This document shows positions 1 through 7,817 of a DNA stretch of 64,000 nucleotides, piece by piece. A program made the translations under genes and the position numbers. Within the stretch, counting starts at the first letter, position 1. Every line of letters starts with the position of its first letter. Origin of the DNA: Rhodoblastus acidophilus (GTDB lineage: Bacteria; Pseudomonadota; Alphaproteobacteria; Rhizobiales; Beijerinckiaceae); contig NZ_FYDG01000013.1 in assembly GCF_900187365.1 (NCBI RefSeq), positions 1 through 64,000 of the forward strand. The letters are read 5' to 3'. The notes below the pieces were generated by a model. It was not told the DNA's origin, ran no database searches, and was given only the letters and a program-made list of their open reading frames with translations.

Positions 1-17
1 TCAGCACTCAAATATAA

Positions 18-94
<77 letters not shown>

Positions 95-102
95 AAATTA
101 CT

Positions 103-137
103 GAAGAAGCCCCGCCACAAAACGACGGGGCTTCTTC
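103..137 (+). terminator. rho-independent-type terminator of the tRNA
   Basis: A perfect 12-bp inverted repeat (arms 103-114 and 126-137, 11-nt loop) starts 9 nt after the CCA end of the initiator tRNA. The 3' arm carries TTCTT rather than a pure T-run, so it is a strong hairpin with a modest U-tract. It probably ends the monocistronic tRNA transcript. Confidence 0.75.
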
Positions 138-156
138 GCGTCCCCATCCCCCAAAC

Positions 157-385
157 CTACTGCGCGCGCAGAAGGCGAGCGTCGCGGGAGGTGGGCGTGA
201 GATAAGCCGTGAACCAGGCGAGAGCGGTGGACGAAGCTGCTTCGAACTGGGCCAGATATGGGGCGAAGTGGCCGCCCGCGATAATCCGTAAGCGTTTCGG
301 CTCCGTCGCGCGGTTGTATGCGGCCAAGGCCAAATCCGTGGGGAGTCACGTCATCCTTGTCGGCGACGATCATCACCTGCCCGCG
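157..385 (-). pseudogene. alpha/beta-hydrolase C-terminal fragment, frameshifted
   Basis: Read on the minus strand, VMIVADKDDVTP is the strand and acidic-residue region of an alpha/beta hydrolase. After removing one C from the C4 run (G4 at 340-343 on the plus strand) the frame continues TDLALAAYNRATEPKRL, then GGHFAPY with the catalytic-type histidine, then a normal C-terminus and TAG at 157-159. Upstream of about 385 no hydrolase sequence is recognisable, so the catalytic serine half is missing. It is therefore a truncated and frameshifted remnant. The family call comes from the motif pattern only. Confidence 0.6.
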
Positions 386-560
386 TTCGTGACAATGGGG
401 GAGGATGACGGTTCCGTTGTCATAGGTCCGGGTCAGCGCCCGGACCGGCGGGCCGGCGAGCCGCCCTTGAACCGTTTGCGGCTGGCGGGACGTCATGAGG
501 ATCTTTCCATGGGCGTCGATGTGAAGCGCAACAGCGTCGAAGCCAAGCGTCGACGAAGGC

Positions 561-1045
561 TCATCGTTTTGTGAGGGCGAGAATATCCTCGGGCGAAGCG
601 GGATTTTGCGGATGGTGGCTGAGACAGAGCGGCGTGCGGATCTTGATGGGCGCGCTCATGGCCTCGGTCGCGTAATAGAACAGTCCGGCGGAAAGTTTTC
701 CGAGATCGCCGGCCGCTTTCCCGCGCGCGCGCATCATCTCCTCGGTGGCGTCTATCAAGGCAGGGGAGCTCATGCGCCCATAGAAATGCGTTGTGCAGTT
801 CGAAACGATTTTCGTTTCGATGCCTTTCGGCGCCTGCGTCGCGAAGATCATCCCCAGACCGAATTTTCGCGCCTGCGCGGCAAGCGCCATCGCGCTCGCC
901 TTGCACGCCGTCGAGCCTTGGGATGGCGCGAAGTTTTGGGCTTCATCGAGGGCGTAGAGGCGCGGCGTCTCGCTCGGATGATTTCGGATGAATGTGAACA
1001 GCGCCATCTGCAACTGGTTGACGAAGTCCTGCCGGCTTCGCAAAG
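561..1045 (-). pseudogene. HerA-like (DUF87) ATPase, C-terminal fragment
   Basis: The minus-strand frame reads RQDFVNQLQMALFTFIRNHP, then RLYALDEAQNFAPS (a Walker B-like strand followed by DEAQ), then KFGLGMIFATQAPKGI and IVSNCTTHFYGRM. These are the closing motifs of HerA/DUF87-type ATPases used in DNA translocation and resection. The whole N-terminal part with the Walker A loop is absent. At about 1036-1045 the sequence passes abruptly, in another frame, into an unrelated protein fragment. It is a dead 3' remnant, not a working ATPase. The C-terminal stop at 561 looks natural. Confidence 0.65.
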
Positions 1046-1683
1046 ACGCGCGCGCCGAACAGAATGCGCTCATAGGGCGGGGAGGCCGGTGGAAGGTCGC
1101 GGCTCAGGACCATCACCGCCGCCCCCGCTGTCGTCGCCATCCATTCGACGGCCCGGACGAAGGCTTCCGGCGCCGCCGCGGCGTCGAGCGATGTGGCCAG
1201 CGCCAGCCCGTTCGGAGAGATGGCGTTGCAAAGCTGCGTGAATTCGACATCCGGACTGGCGCGCCTCACCCGTGGCGAACGGTCCTGGATGAGTTCCGAA
1301 ATCGCGGCGCGCGCCCAGACCGGCGAAAGCGGGATTCCCCTGCGTTTCAGCGCGCGCAGCCTGATCGGGAGGGAGAGGCGGCCGAGCGCGTCGGCGCGCA
1401 AGTCGGAAAAATCTTCGCCGTCCCAGAGAAAGGGCCAAAGTTGGGCGACGGTGAGCGCCAGGCCGGAAATCGCCCGTTCGATCAGGGCTTCGGCGGAGGC
1501 GGCGTCCGCGAGTTCGATGAAAAGCAAGGGCCGCTTGACGCGGCGGCCAGCGCCCCCGTCTCGCAACTGATCGGCATCCAGTCCGACCAGAAGCCGAACT
1601 TCTCCGCCGCGAACGCTCTCGACGCAGTCGAAAGGGTCGGGCGGAACCAAAAAACAATGTGCCGAAAGGGAATGCACGAATGA
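1046..1683 (-). pseudogene. N-terminal fragment of an unidentified protein, cut off at a deletion joint
   Basis: The minus-strand frame from about 1680 has normal, non-arginine-rich composition: PDPFDCVESVRGGEVRLLVG, then LWPFLWDGEDFSDLRADALG, SPVWARAAISELIQDRSPRV and PPYERILFGARVF. It then stops resembling protein at about 1040. It reminds me of the N-terminal region of alphaproteobacterial proteins ending in a DUF559-type endonuclease-like domain, but I am not certain. There is no clear start codon or ribosome binding site. The 3' part has been replaced, out of frame, by the HerA-like fragment, so it cannot make a complete product. Confidence 0.5.
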
Positions 1684-2058
1684 ACCTGCGGCGCAATGAT
1701 GAAGCCCGTTGATCCGAGAGGATCGGAACCAAGCGTCAACGCAACGGAGTTTGTTGCCGCCGGCCGCCTTTTGCAACCGGCAAAATTCTCGTGTTGCGGA
1801 GCTCATCAAGCGCGGAATATTTTCGGTCGCCATTGGGCGCATCGGGCCGGACGCGCCGCCTTTGCTCGCGTCGCAGGAAACAATCAGAATTTTAATCATC
1901 ATTTCGATTGCCGTCCGAAGATTTTCACCGATGATCGTGAAGGCGAGTGCACTTGATGGCGCTCTTGGCGATCGAGCAAGCCGATGCGTCATCGCGCCAT
2001 TGGTCTGGCGGCGTCGGGCGCGCTAGGATAGGCGGACCCGCTCAGCCGAGCCGCCAAC
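1684..2058. other. 375-nt stretch with no recognisable gene
   Basis: This lies between the decayed fragments and the first Rrf2 gene. Open frames here are short, and none shows a family motif or ribosome binding site. The promoter of the Rrf2 gene at 2059 should lie in its last 100 nt, but I could not identify convincing promoter boxes. Confidence 0.5.
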
Positions 2059-2526
2059 GTGAAACTGACCAGCTACAGCAACTACACGATCCGCGCGTTG
2101 ATGATCGCCGCCATCCGCTTTCCCGCTCTGACGACCATCGGGGAACTGGCGGAGGCTTTCGCCATCTCGAAACCGCATCTGGTCAAATGCGTCCATCAGT
2201 TGGGCGTGTGGGGCTATGTCGAGACCGTGCGTGGCCATGGCGGAGGGTTCCGGCTGGCGCGCCCCGCCCATGCGATCTCCATCGGCGAGATCATTCGCCG
2301 GACGGAGGAAGGTTTCGACCTCACCGAATGTTTTCGCGCGGAGACCAACGCCTGTCCGCTGACCGCCCGCTGCCGGCTGCGTCCGGCGTTGCAGCGCGCC
2401 GTCGCCGCCTTCCTCGATACGCTGGACGCCATCACGCTGGACGAAGTCGCCGGCAATGGCGACGACGTCCTGCAGGCTCTAGGGTTGGCCGCGCCCGCGC
2501 GCCGGCGCCACGAGCTTCCGGCCTGA
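2059..2526 (+). CDS. Rrf2-family transcriptional regulator, NsrR-like
   Basis: A 155-aa protein with the N-terminal winged helix-turn-helix of the Rrf2 family (residues 1-80, including the IGELAEAFAISKPHLVKC recognition region and the G-rich wing RGHGGGFRLAR). Three cysteines in the pattern ECF...CPLTARC at about residues 92-107 match the [Fe-S] ligands of NsrR/IscR-type members. Such proteins sense nitric oxide, iron-sulphur status or redox state. The start is GTG at 2059. It converges on a second Rrf2 gene with a 3-nt gap. The bd oxidase operon just beyond is an obvious candidate target, because bd oxidases resist nitric oxide, but that is inference. Confidence 0.88.
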   Translation: MKLTSYSNYTIRALMIAAIRFPALTTIGELAEAFAISKPHLVKCVHQLGVWGYVETVRGHGGGFRLARPAHAISIGEIIRRTEEGFDLTECFRAETNACPLTARCRLRPALQRAVAAFLDTLDAITLDEVAGNGDDVLQALGLAAPARRRHELPA

Positions 2527-2529
2527 GGT

Positions 2530-2949
2530 TCAGACGTCGGCGTCCAGCGCGAGGTCGGCCACGGTTAACGTCTCCAATTCGCCGCGAAACGCCGCATGGG
2601 CCTTTTCGCAGGCGCGGCGCAGTTTGCAAACGGAGAGGATGCGGCATTCGCCGCTTTCGCCCACGCGACAGGGAAACAGGTTTTGCTTCGCCTCGAACAG
2701 GTCGATGATGTCGAGCGCGCCGATGCTGGACGCCGGTCGGTTCAACCGGTAGCCGCCGCCGCGGCCGCGCTGTCCCACAAGCATTCCGGCCTGCATGAGT
2801 TCGTTGCAGGTCTTGATCACCAAGGCTTCGGTCAGCCCGAGTTGGCGCATCATTTCGGGCATGGTCAGCGGCCTGTCTTCGCGACAGAGCATCAGAATGC
2901 GCAATGCGCCATTGGTCGCCGCGTTCAATCGCATGGGCGCCTCCGCCAA
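2530..2949 (-). CDS. Rrf2-family transcriptional regulator
   Basis: A 139-aa protein with the Rrf2 winged helix (LTMPEMMRQLGLTEALVIKT, then the wing RGRGGGYRLNRP) and a cysteine cluster FPC...ECRILSVCKLRRAC at about residues 93-111, typical of iron-sulphur-sensing members. The second methionine, MRLNAATNGALR (start 2934), matches the usual family N-terminus and may be the true start. It is transcribed away from cydA, so the 205-nt gap between them holds both promoters. Divergent placement makes it the better candidate local regulator of the cyd operon. It is related to, but not a duplicate of, the Rrf2 gene it converges on. Confidence 0.87.
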   Translation of the reverse strand: MAEAPMRLNAATNGALRILMLCREDRPLTMPEMMRQLGLTEALVIKTCNELMQAGMLVGQRGRGGGYRLNRPASSIGALDIIDLFEAKQNLFPCRVGESGECRILSVCKLRRACEKAHAAFRGELETLTVADLALDADV

Positions 2950-3154
2950 CAGATCCGTCTTGACGTCCGGCGCGGGAAAACCGCGCCAGAGTCCCTCCGC
3001 GCGATGAGCCGGCGGCCACCATGGCGCGCCGGGTGGATCCAGCGGAAAAACATCCTATATTGCGAATGTCTTAAGTATCTTATAAACCGCATATATGTTC
3101 GGTGGCCGCGCAAAGATTTCCGGGCGGTCGCGCATCCGAGAAGGCGTTTTGGCC
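2950..3154. promoter_or_regulatory. divergent promoter region rrf2 / cydA
   Basis: The only AT-rich sequence here is at about 3050-3106. It contains CTTAAG (about 3069) and the palindrome CATATATG (about 3090), just upstream of the cydA leader. An Rrf2-type operator is likely here. I see no FNR/Anr-type site (TTGAT-N4-ATCAA). The assignment is positional. Confidence 0.4.
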
Positions 3155-4723
3155 ATGATCGATCCAGATTTCGTAGAATTGTCCCGCTGGCAGTTCGCCG
3201 CCACCGCGCTTTACCACTTCCTTTTCGTTCCCCTGACGCTCGGCCTGTCCTGGCTCCTTGTCATCATGGAGACGGTCTATGTCATGACCGGCAAGGAGAT
3301 CTACAAGGACATGACCCGGTTCTGGGGCAAGCTGTTCGGCATCAATTTCGCCCTCGGCGTCACCACCGGCCTGACGATGGAGTTCGAGTTCGGCACCAAC
3401 TGGTCCTATTACTCGCATTATGTCGGCGATGTGTTCGGCGCGCCGCTCGCCATCGAGGGCCTGATGGCGTTTTTCCTCGAATCGACCTTCATCGGCCTGT
3501 TCTTCCTCGGCTGGGAGAAGCTGTCGAAGCGCAAGCATCTCGCCGTGACCTTCTTCACCGCGCTTGGCTCCAATCTTTCGGCGCTTTGGATTCTCGTCGC
3601 CAACGGCTGGATGCAGAATCCCGTGGGCGCGGTGTTCTCGCCGCAGACCATGCGCATGGAGATGCAGAGTTTTTCGCAGGTGTTCTTCAACCCGGTGGCG
3701 CAGGTCAAATTCGTGCATACGGTGGCGGCCGGCTATGTCACCGGCTCGATGTTCGTGCTGGGCGTTTCCGCCTGGCATATTCTGAAGGGCCGCGACCTGC
3801 CGTTCATGCGCCGCTCCTTCGCGGTCGCCGTCGGATTCGGCTTGGCCTCCTGCCTGTCGGTGATCGTGCTCGGCGATGAGAGCGGCTACACGCTCGGCGA
3901 CGTGCAGAAGGTGAAGCTCGCCGCCATCGAGGCGGAATGGCACACCGAACCCGCGCCCGCCGCCTTCACCCTGTTCGGGCTGCCCTCGCAGGAGAAGCAG
4001 GAGACGGAAGCCAAAATCCAGATCCCCTGGATGATGGGGCTGATCGCGACCCGCTCGCTCGACAAGCCGGTGGAGGGCCTGCGCGACCTGATGGTCAAGC
4101 ACGAGCAGCGGATACGCTCGGGGATGCTCGCCTATGACGGGCTGATGAAAATCCGCGGCGGCGACGCCTCGCCGGAAACCAAGGCGCTGTTCGACGCCCA
4201 CGCCAAGGACATCGGCTACGGCCTGTTGCTGAAACAATTCACCGACAATCCCGCGCAGGCGAGCGACGAGCAGGTGAAGGCGGCGGTCAAGACCACCATT
4301 CCCACGGTCTGGCCGCTGTTCTGGGCGTTCCGCGTCATGGTGGGCATGGGGTTTGTGATGCTGTTCGTGTTCGCCGCGGGCTTCTGGCTCAATGCGGCCA
4401 AGAGGCTGGAGCAGAACCGCTGGATGTTGTGGCTCGCCGTTCTCGCCATCCCCGCGCCATGGATCGCTTGCGAGACCGGCTGGCTCGTGGCGGAATTCGG
4501 CCGCCAGCCCTGGGCCATCGGCGAGGTGCTGCCGACCTTCCTGGCGACGTCGAGCCTCACCCGCGCCGATCTCGTCTTCTCGCTCGCGTGCTTCCTGACC
4601 TTCTACACGCTGCTGCTCGTGATCGAAATTTTCCTCATGCAGAAATATGCGCGGCTCGGCCCGAGTTCACTCGGCCTCGGGCGCTATCACTTCGAGACCA
4701 AGCACGCGCTCTACGCCGATTGA
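3155..4723 (+). CDS. cydA: cytochrome bd ubiquinol oxidase subunit I
   Basis: This 522-aa polytopic membrane protein is the quinol-oxidising, haem-carrying subunit of the bd oxidase, which reduces oxygen to water with very high affinity and without pumping protons. Visible hallmarks are the N-terminal histidine in ALYHFLFVPLTLG (H21), the GLTMEFEFGTNW segment with the haem-region glutamate, GRQPW near residue 449, and a long Q-loop (about residues 250-335), so it belongs to the long Q-loop group like E. coli CydA (same length). The start at 3155 is preceded by GAGAAGG. An upstream in-frame start at 3095 is rejected because it adds 20 residues not seen in the family. It heads the operon with cydB 10 nt downstream. 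Confidence 0.98.
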   Translation: MIDPDFVELSRWQFAATALYHFLFVPLTLGLSWLLVIMETVYVMTGKEIYKDMTRFWGKLFGINFALGVTTGLTMEFEFGTNWSYYSHYVGDVFGAPLAIEGLMAFFLESTFIGLFFLGWEKLSKRKHLAVTFFTALGSNLSALWILVANGWMQNPVGAVFSPQTMRMEMQSFSQVFFNPVAQVKFVHTVAAGYVTGSMFVLGVSAWHILKGRDLPFMRRSFAVAVGFGLASCLSVIVLGDESGYTLGDVQKVKLAAIEAEWHTEPAPAAFTLFGLPSQEKQETEAKIQIPWMMGLIATRSLDKPVEGLRDLMVKHEQRIRSGMLAYDGLMKIRGGDASPETKALFDAHAKDIGYGLLLKQFTDNPAQASDEQVKAAVKTTIPTVWPLFWAFRVMVGMGFVMLFVFAAGFWLNAAKRLEQNRWMLWLAVLAIPAPWIACETGWLVAEFGRQPWAIGEVLPTFLATSSLTRADLVFSLACFLTFYTLLLVIEIFLMQKYARLGPSSLGLGRYHFETKHALYAD

Positions 4724-4733
4724 GGACCCCGCC

Positions 4734-5894
4734 ATGTTCGACTTCCTGGACTATGCGACCTTGAAATTTATCTGGTGGATTCTCGTCGGCGCGCTGCTGA
4801 TGGGCTTCGCCATCGCCGACGGCATGGATATGGGCGTCGGCGTCCTGCTGCCCTTCGTGGCGCGCGCCGACGCCGAGCGCCGCATCGCGATCAACACGGT
4901 CGGCCCGCATTGGGACGGCAACCAGGTCTGGCTGATCACCGCCGGCGGCGCGATTTTCGCCGCCTGGCCCGCCGTTTACGCCGCCGCTTTCTCCGGCTTC
5001 TACATGGCGATGCTGCTGGTGCTGTTCGCCCTGTTCTTCCGCCCGGTCGGCTTCGACTACCGCTCCAAGATCGACAACGACGTCTGGCGCTCGGCGTGGG
5101 ACTGGGGGCTGTTTGTCGGCGGCGCGGTCCCCGCGCTGATTTTCGGCGTCGCGTTCGGCAACCTGCTGCAGGGCGTGCCGTTCCATCTCGACGACATGCT
5201 GCGCCCGCATTATCAGGGCAGCCTGCTGACGGCGCTGCTGCCGCTGCTGAATCCGTTCGCGCGGCTGGCGGGCGCGATCAGCCTGGGCATGTTCACGGTT
5301 CACGGCGGTCTGTGGCTGCAATTGCGCGCCGACGATCCCGTGGCGTCGCGGGCGCGCAAAACCGTGATGGCGCTGGCCCCGGCTGTGGCGCTGCTGTTCC
5401 TCGGCGCCGGCGTGTGGCTGTGGTTCGGCGTCGACGGCTATCGCGTGATCTCGGCGCCCGCCCATGACGCCCTGCCGAATCCGCTAGCCAAGGAGGTGGT
5501 TCGCGCCACTCACGCGTGGTTCGACATTTACGCCGCCGTTCCCGCCGCCGCTGCGGCGCCTGTCGCCGGCGTGCTCGGCCCGCTGGTCGCGGCGACGCTC
5601 GCCTTCGCGCGCCGCCCCGGCTGGGGTTTTGTCGCCAGCGCTCTGGGCATGGTCGGGGTCATCGGCTCCGCCGGCCTGTCGATGTTCCCGTTCATCATGC
5701 CGTCGAGCCTCGATCCGCGATCCAGCCTCACCATCTGGGACGCGCCGTCGAGCCATCTCACGCTGACGGTGATGCTGATCGCGACGGCGATCTTTCTGCC
5801 GATCGTGCTCGGCTACACGATCTGGTGCTACGCCAATATGTGGGGCCGCGTGACCGCCAAAGAAATCGAGGCGCAGTCGCATTCGGCCTATTGA
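4734..5894 (+). CDS. cydB: cytochrome bd ubiquinol oxidase subunit II
   Basis: This 386-aa, eight- to nine-helix membrane subunit partners CydA. The N-terminus is typical (DYATLKFIWWILVGALLMGF, then ADGMDMGVGVLLPF), followed by the conserved NTVGPHWDGNQVWLI block and, near the C-terminus, the LTIWDAPSSHLTL segment. Length equals the family norm (about 380). The ATG is 10 nt after the cydA stop, so the two are co-translated. The next gene, cydX, follows after 15 nt. Confidence 0.98.
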   Translation: MFDFLDYATLKFIWWILVGALLMGFAIADGMDMGVGVLLPFVARADAERRIAINTVGPHWDGNQVWLITAGGAIFAAWPAVYAAAFSGFYMAMLLVLFALFFRPVGFDYRSKIDNDVWRSAWDWGLFVGGAVPALIFGVAFGNLLQGVPFHLDDMLRPHYQGSLLTALLPLLNPFARLAGAISLGMFTVHGGLWLQLRADDPVASRARKTVMALAPAVALLFLGAGVWLWFGVDGYRVISAPAHDALPNPLAKEVVRATHAWFDIYAAVPAAAAAPVAGVLGPLVAATLAFARRPGWGFVASALGMVGVIGSAGLSMFPFIMPSSLDPRSSLTIWDAPSSHLTLTVMLIATAIFLPIVLGYTIWCYANMWGRVTAKEIEAQSHSAY

Positions 5895-5909
5895 ACGGGA
5901 GGTTTCGTC

Positions 5910-6035
5910 ATGTGGTATTTCGCCTGGATTCTCGGCGTGACGGCGGCCGCCGCCATCGGGGTCATCAATGTGATGTGGTTTGAATTTCAGGACAACCTGG
6001 ATCGAAATGGATCAAGCGCGCAGTCGTCCAACTGA
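5910..6035 (+). CDS. cydX: cytochrome bd small subunit CydX
   Basis: A 41-aa single-span protein starting MWYFAWILGV, the signature of CydX/YbgT, the small subunit that stabilises the haems of bd oxidase. The transmembrane helix spans about residues 3-23 and is followed by the conserved WFE and a short polar tail. A good ribosome binding site (CGGGAGG, 5896-5902) lies 7 nt upstream, and the gene follows cydB by 15 nt. The last codons run into a hairpin whose second arm covers the stop. It is easily missed because of its size. Confidence 0.95.
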   Translation: MWYFAWILGVTAAAAIGVINVMWFEFQDNLDRNGSSAQSSN

Positions 6036-6082
6036 TCCATTTCGCGCGCCCGGACGCGCCGCCTCCTGCGCGTCCGGGCGCG
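6003..6082 (+). promoter_or_regulatory. two adjacent hairpins between cydX and cydD
   Basis: Hairpin one has 12-bp arms (6003-6014 and 6033-6044), with the left arm inside cydX and the right arm over its stop codon. Hairpin two has 14-bp GC-only-class arms (6045-6058 and 6069-6082, 10-nt loop) and ends 4 nt before the cydD ATG, where the ribosome binding site should be. There is no T-run, so these look more like RNA processing, stability or translation-control elements than a terminator. Confidence 0.75.
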
Positions 6083-6086
6083 TCGC

Positions 6087-7817
6087 ATGACCGACTCCGA
6101 CTCGCTGTTGCAAGCGACGCGGGCGCAGGCGGGCGCCGCGCTGCGCCTCGCCATGGGCGCGGGCGTGGCGCGCGGCGCCGTCGCCATCCCCTTCGCCTGG
6201 CTGCTGTCCGACGCGCTCGCCCGGGCGGCGTTCGGCGGCGCCGATTTCGCGGCGCTCACGCCCACGCTCGCCGCGCTGGCGGGCTTGGTCGTTTTGCGCG
6301 CGCTGCTGTCCTATGCGGCGGAGCGCGCCGGATTTTTTGCGTCCGTGCGGGCGCGGACAGCCTTGTTCCGCCAATTGCTCGACCATGTGCGGGCGTTGGG
6401 GCCGGTGCGCCTGGCCGCCCGTCCCACCGGCGAACTGGTGGCGCTGCTCACCGACGCGGTCGCCGCCACCGATCCCTATTGGCGGCGCTATTTTCCCGCG
6501 CGCGCCGCCAGCGCGACGCTGCCCCTTCTCGTGCTGCTGTGCGTCGCCTTCGCCGATTGGCGCGCCGCGCTGGCCTTCGCGGTGGGCGCGCCGGTGGCGC
6601 TGCTGTTTCTGGTGCTGGCCGGTCGCGGCGCCGAGCAGGCGAGCCAGCGCCAATGGGCGCGTCTGCTGCGGCTGGGCGGTCATCTGCTCGACGCTGTGCA
6701 GGGTCTGCCCGATCTGAAAATCTTCAACGCCTCGCGGCGCGAAATCGCGCGGGTCGCGCGCATGGCCGAAGCCTATCGCAAGGATGCGATGGCGGTGTTG
6801 CGCATTGCTTTCCTCACCTCGCTGGTGCTGGAGTTCTTCACGGCGGTCGCAATCGCGCTGGTGGCGGTGCTGGTCGGCTTCCGCCTGCTGTGGGGCCAGC
6901 TCGATTTCCAAACCGGCCTGTTCGCGCTGCTGCTCGCGCCGGAATTTTACGCGCCGACCCGCGCGCTCGGCGCCGAGCGTCACGCCAAAATGGAAGCGCA
7001 GGCGGCGGCGGAAAAAATCGTCGCGCTATTGAGCGAGACGGCGCCCGAAATCCCGGCGGCGCCGCTCGCCGCGCCCATGGACGCCATTTCGCTGCGTTTC
7101 GAGCATGTGCGCTTCGCCTATGACGATGGGCCGCCCGCGCTCGATGACGTGTCGTTCGACATTGCGGCGGGCGAGACCGTCGCGCTGGCCGGGCCGAGCG
7201 GCGCCGGCAAGAGCACTCTGTTTGCGCTGCTTTTGCGCTTCATCGAGCCGGACAGCGGCCGCATTCTCGTCAACGGCGATCCGCTCGCCGCGTTCGACCC
7301 AAGGGACTGGCGCCGCCGGATCGCCCATATGCCGCAGCGCCCCTATTTCTTCGACGGCGACGTGATCGAAAATGTCGCCATGGGCCGCGACGCAGACGCG
7401 GATATCGCCGCCAGCGTCGGAACGGCGCTCGCGCAAGCGCGCGCGAAAATTTTGCCGGACGGCGCCCACATCGGCGAGGGCGGGGCAGGCCTGTCGGGCG
7501 GCGAGGCGCAGCGGCTGGCTTTGGCGCGCGCCTTCTATCGGCCGGGTCCGCTGGTCCTGCTCGACGAACCCACCGCGCATCTCGATGCCGAGACCGAGCG
7601 CGATCTCGCCGACAGCCTCGCGCGCCTGTGCGCCGGCCGCACCGCGCTCATCATCGCGCACCGGCTCGCCGCCGCGCGCCGCGCCGACCGCTTGATCGTG
7701 CTTGATCGCGGACGCGTCGTCGAGACCGGAACCCATGACGCGCTGCTGGCGGCGGACGGGTTCTACGCCCGCATGGTCGCGCCCGACCTCGCCCGGATGG
7801 AAGAGACGGCGACATGA
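6087..7817 (+). CDS. cydD: ABC exporter subunit CydD (bd oxidase assembly)
   Basis: A 576-aa half-transporter: six-helix ABC1 domain (about 1-310) followed by an ATPase domain with Walker A GPSGAGKST (about residue 370), signature LSGGEAQRLALARAF and Walker B LVLLDEPTAHLDAE. With CydC it forms the exporter of glutathione/cysteine (and haem-linked redox control) needed to assemble bd oxidase. It overlaps cydC by 4 nt (ATGA) and sits directly after cydX, which supports CydD over a generic exporter. The natural ribosome binding site would lie inside the upstream hairpin. Confidence 0.93.
   Translation: MTDSDSLLQATRAQAGAALRLAMGAGVARGAVAIPFAWLLSDALARAAFGGADFAALTPTLAALAGLVVLRALLSYAAERAGFFASVRARTALFRQLLDHVRALGPVRLAARPTGELVALLTDAVAATDPYWRRYFPARAASATLPLLVLLCVAFADWRAALAFAVGAPVALLFLVLAGRGAEQASQRQWARLLRLGGHLLDAVQGLPDLKIFNASRREIARVARMAEAYRKDAMAVLRIAFLTSLVLEFFTAVAIALVAVLVGFRLLWGQLDFQTGLFALLLAPEFYAPTRALGAERHAKMEAQAAAEKIVALLSETAPEIPAAPLAAPMDAISLRFEHVRFAYDDGPPALDDVSFDIAAGETVALAGPSGAGKSTLFALLLRFIEPDSGRILVNGDPLAAFDPRDWRRRIAHMPQRPYFFDGDVIENVAMGRDADADIAASVGTALAQARAKILPDGAHIGEGGAGLSGGEAQRLALARAFYRPGPLVLLDEPTAHLDAETERDLADSLARLCAGRTALIIAHRLAAARRADRLIVLDRGRVVETGTHDALLAADGFYARMVAPDLARMEETAT

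Noticed and set aside
3050-3154. FNR/Anr site before cydA
   Set aside because: No TTGAT-N4-ATCAA-like sequence is present, although low-oxygen control of cyd is common.
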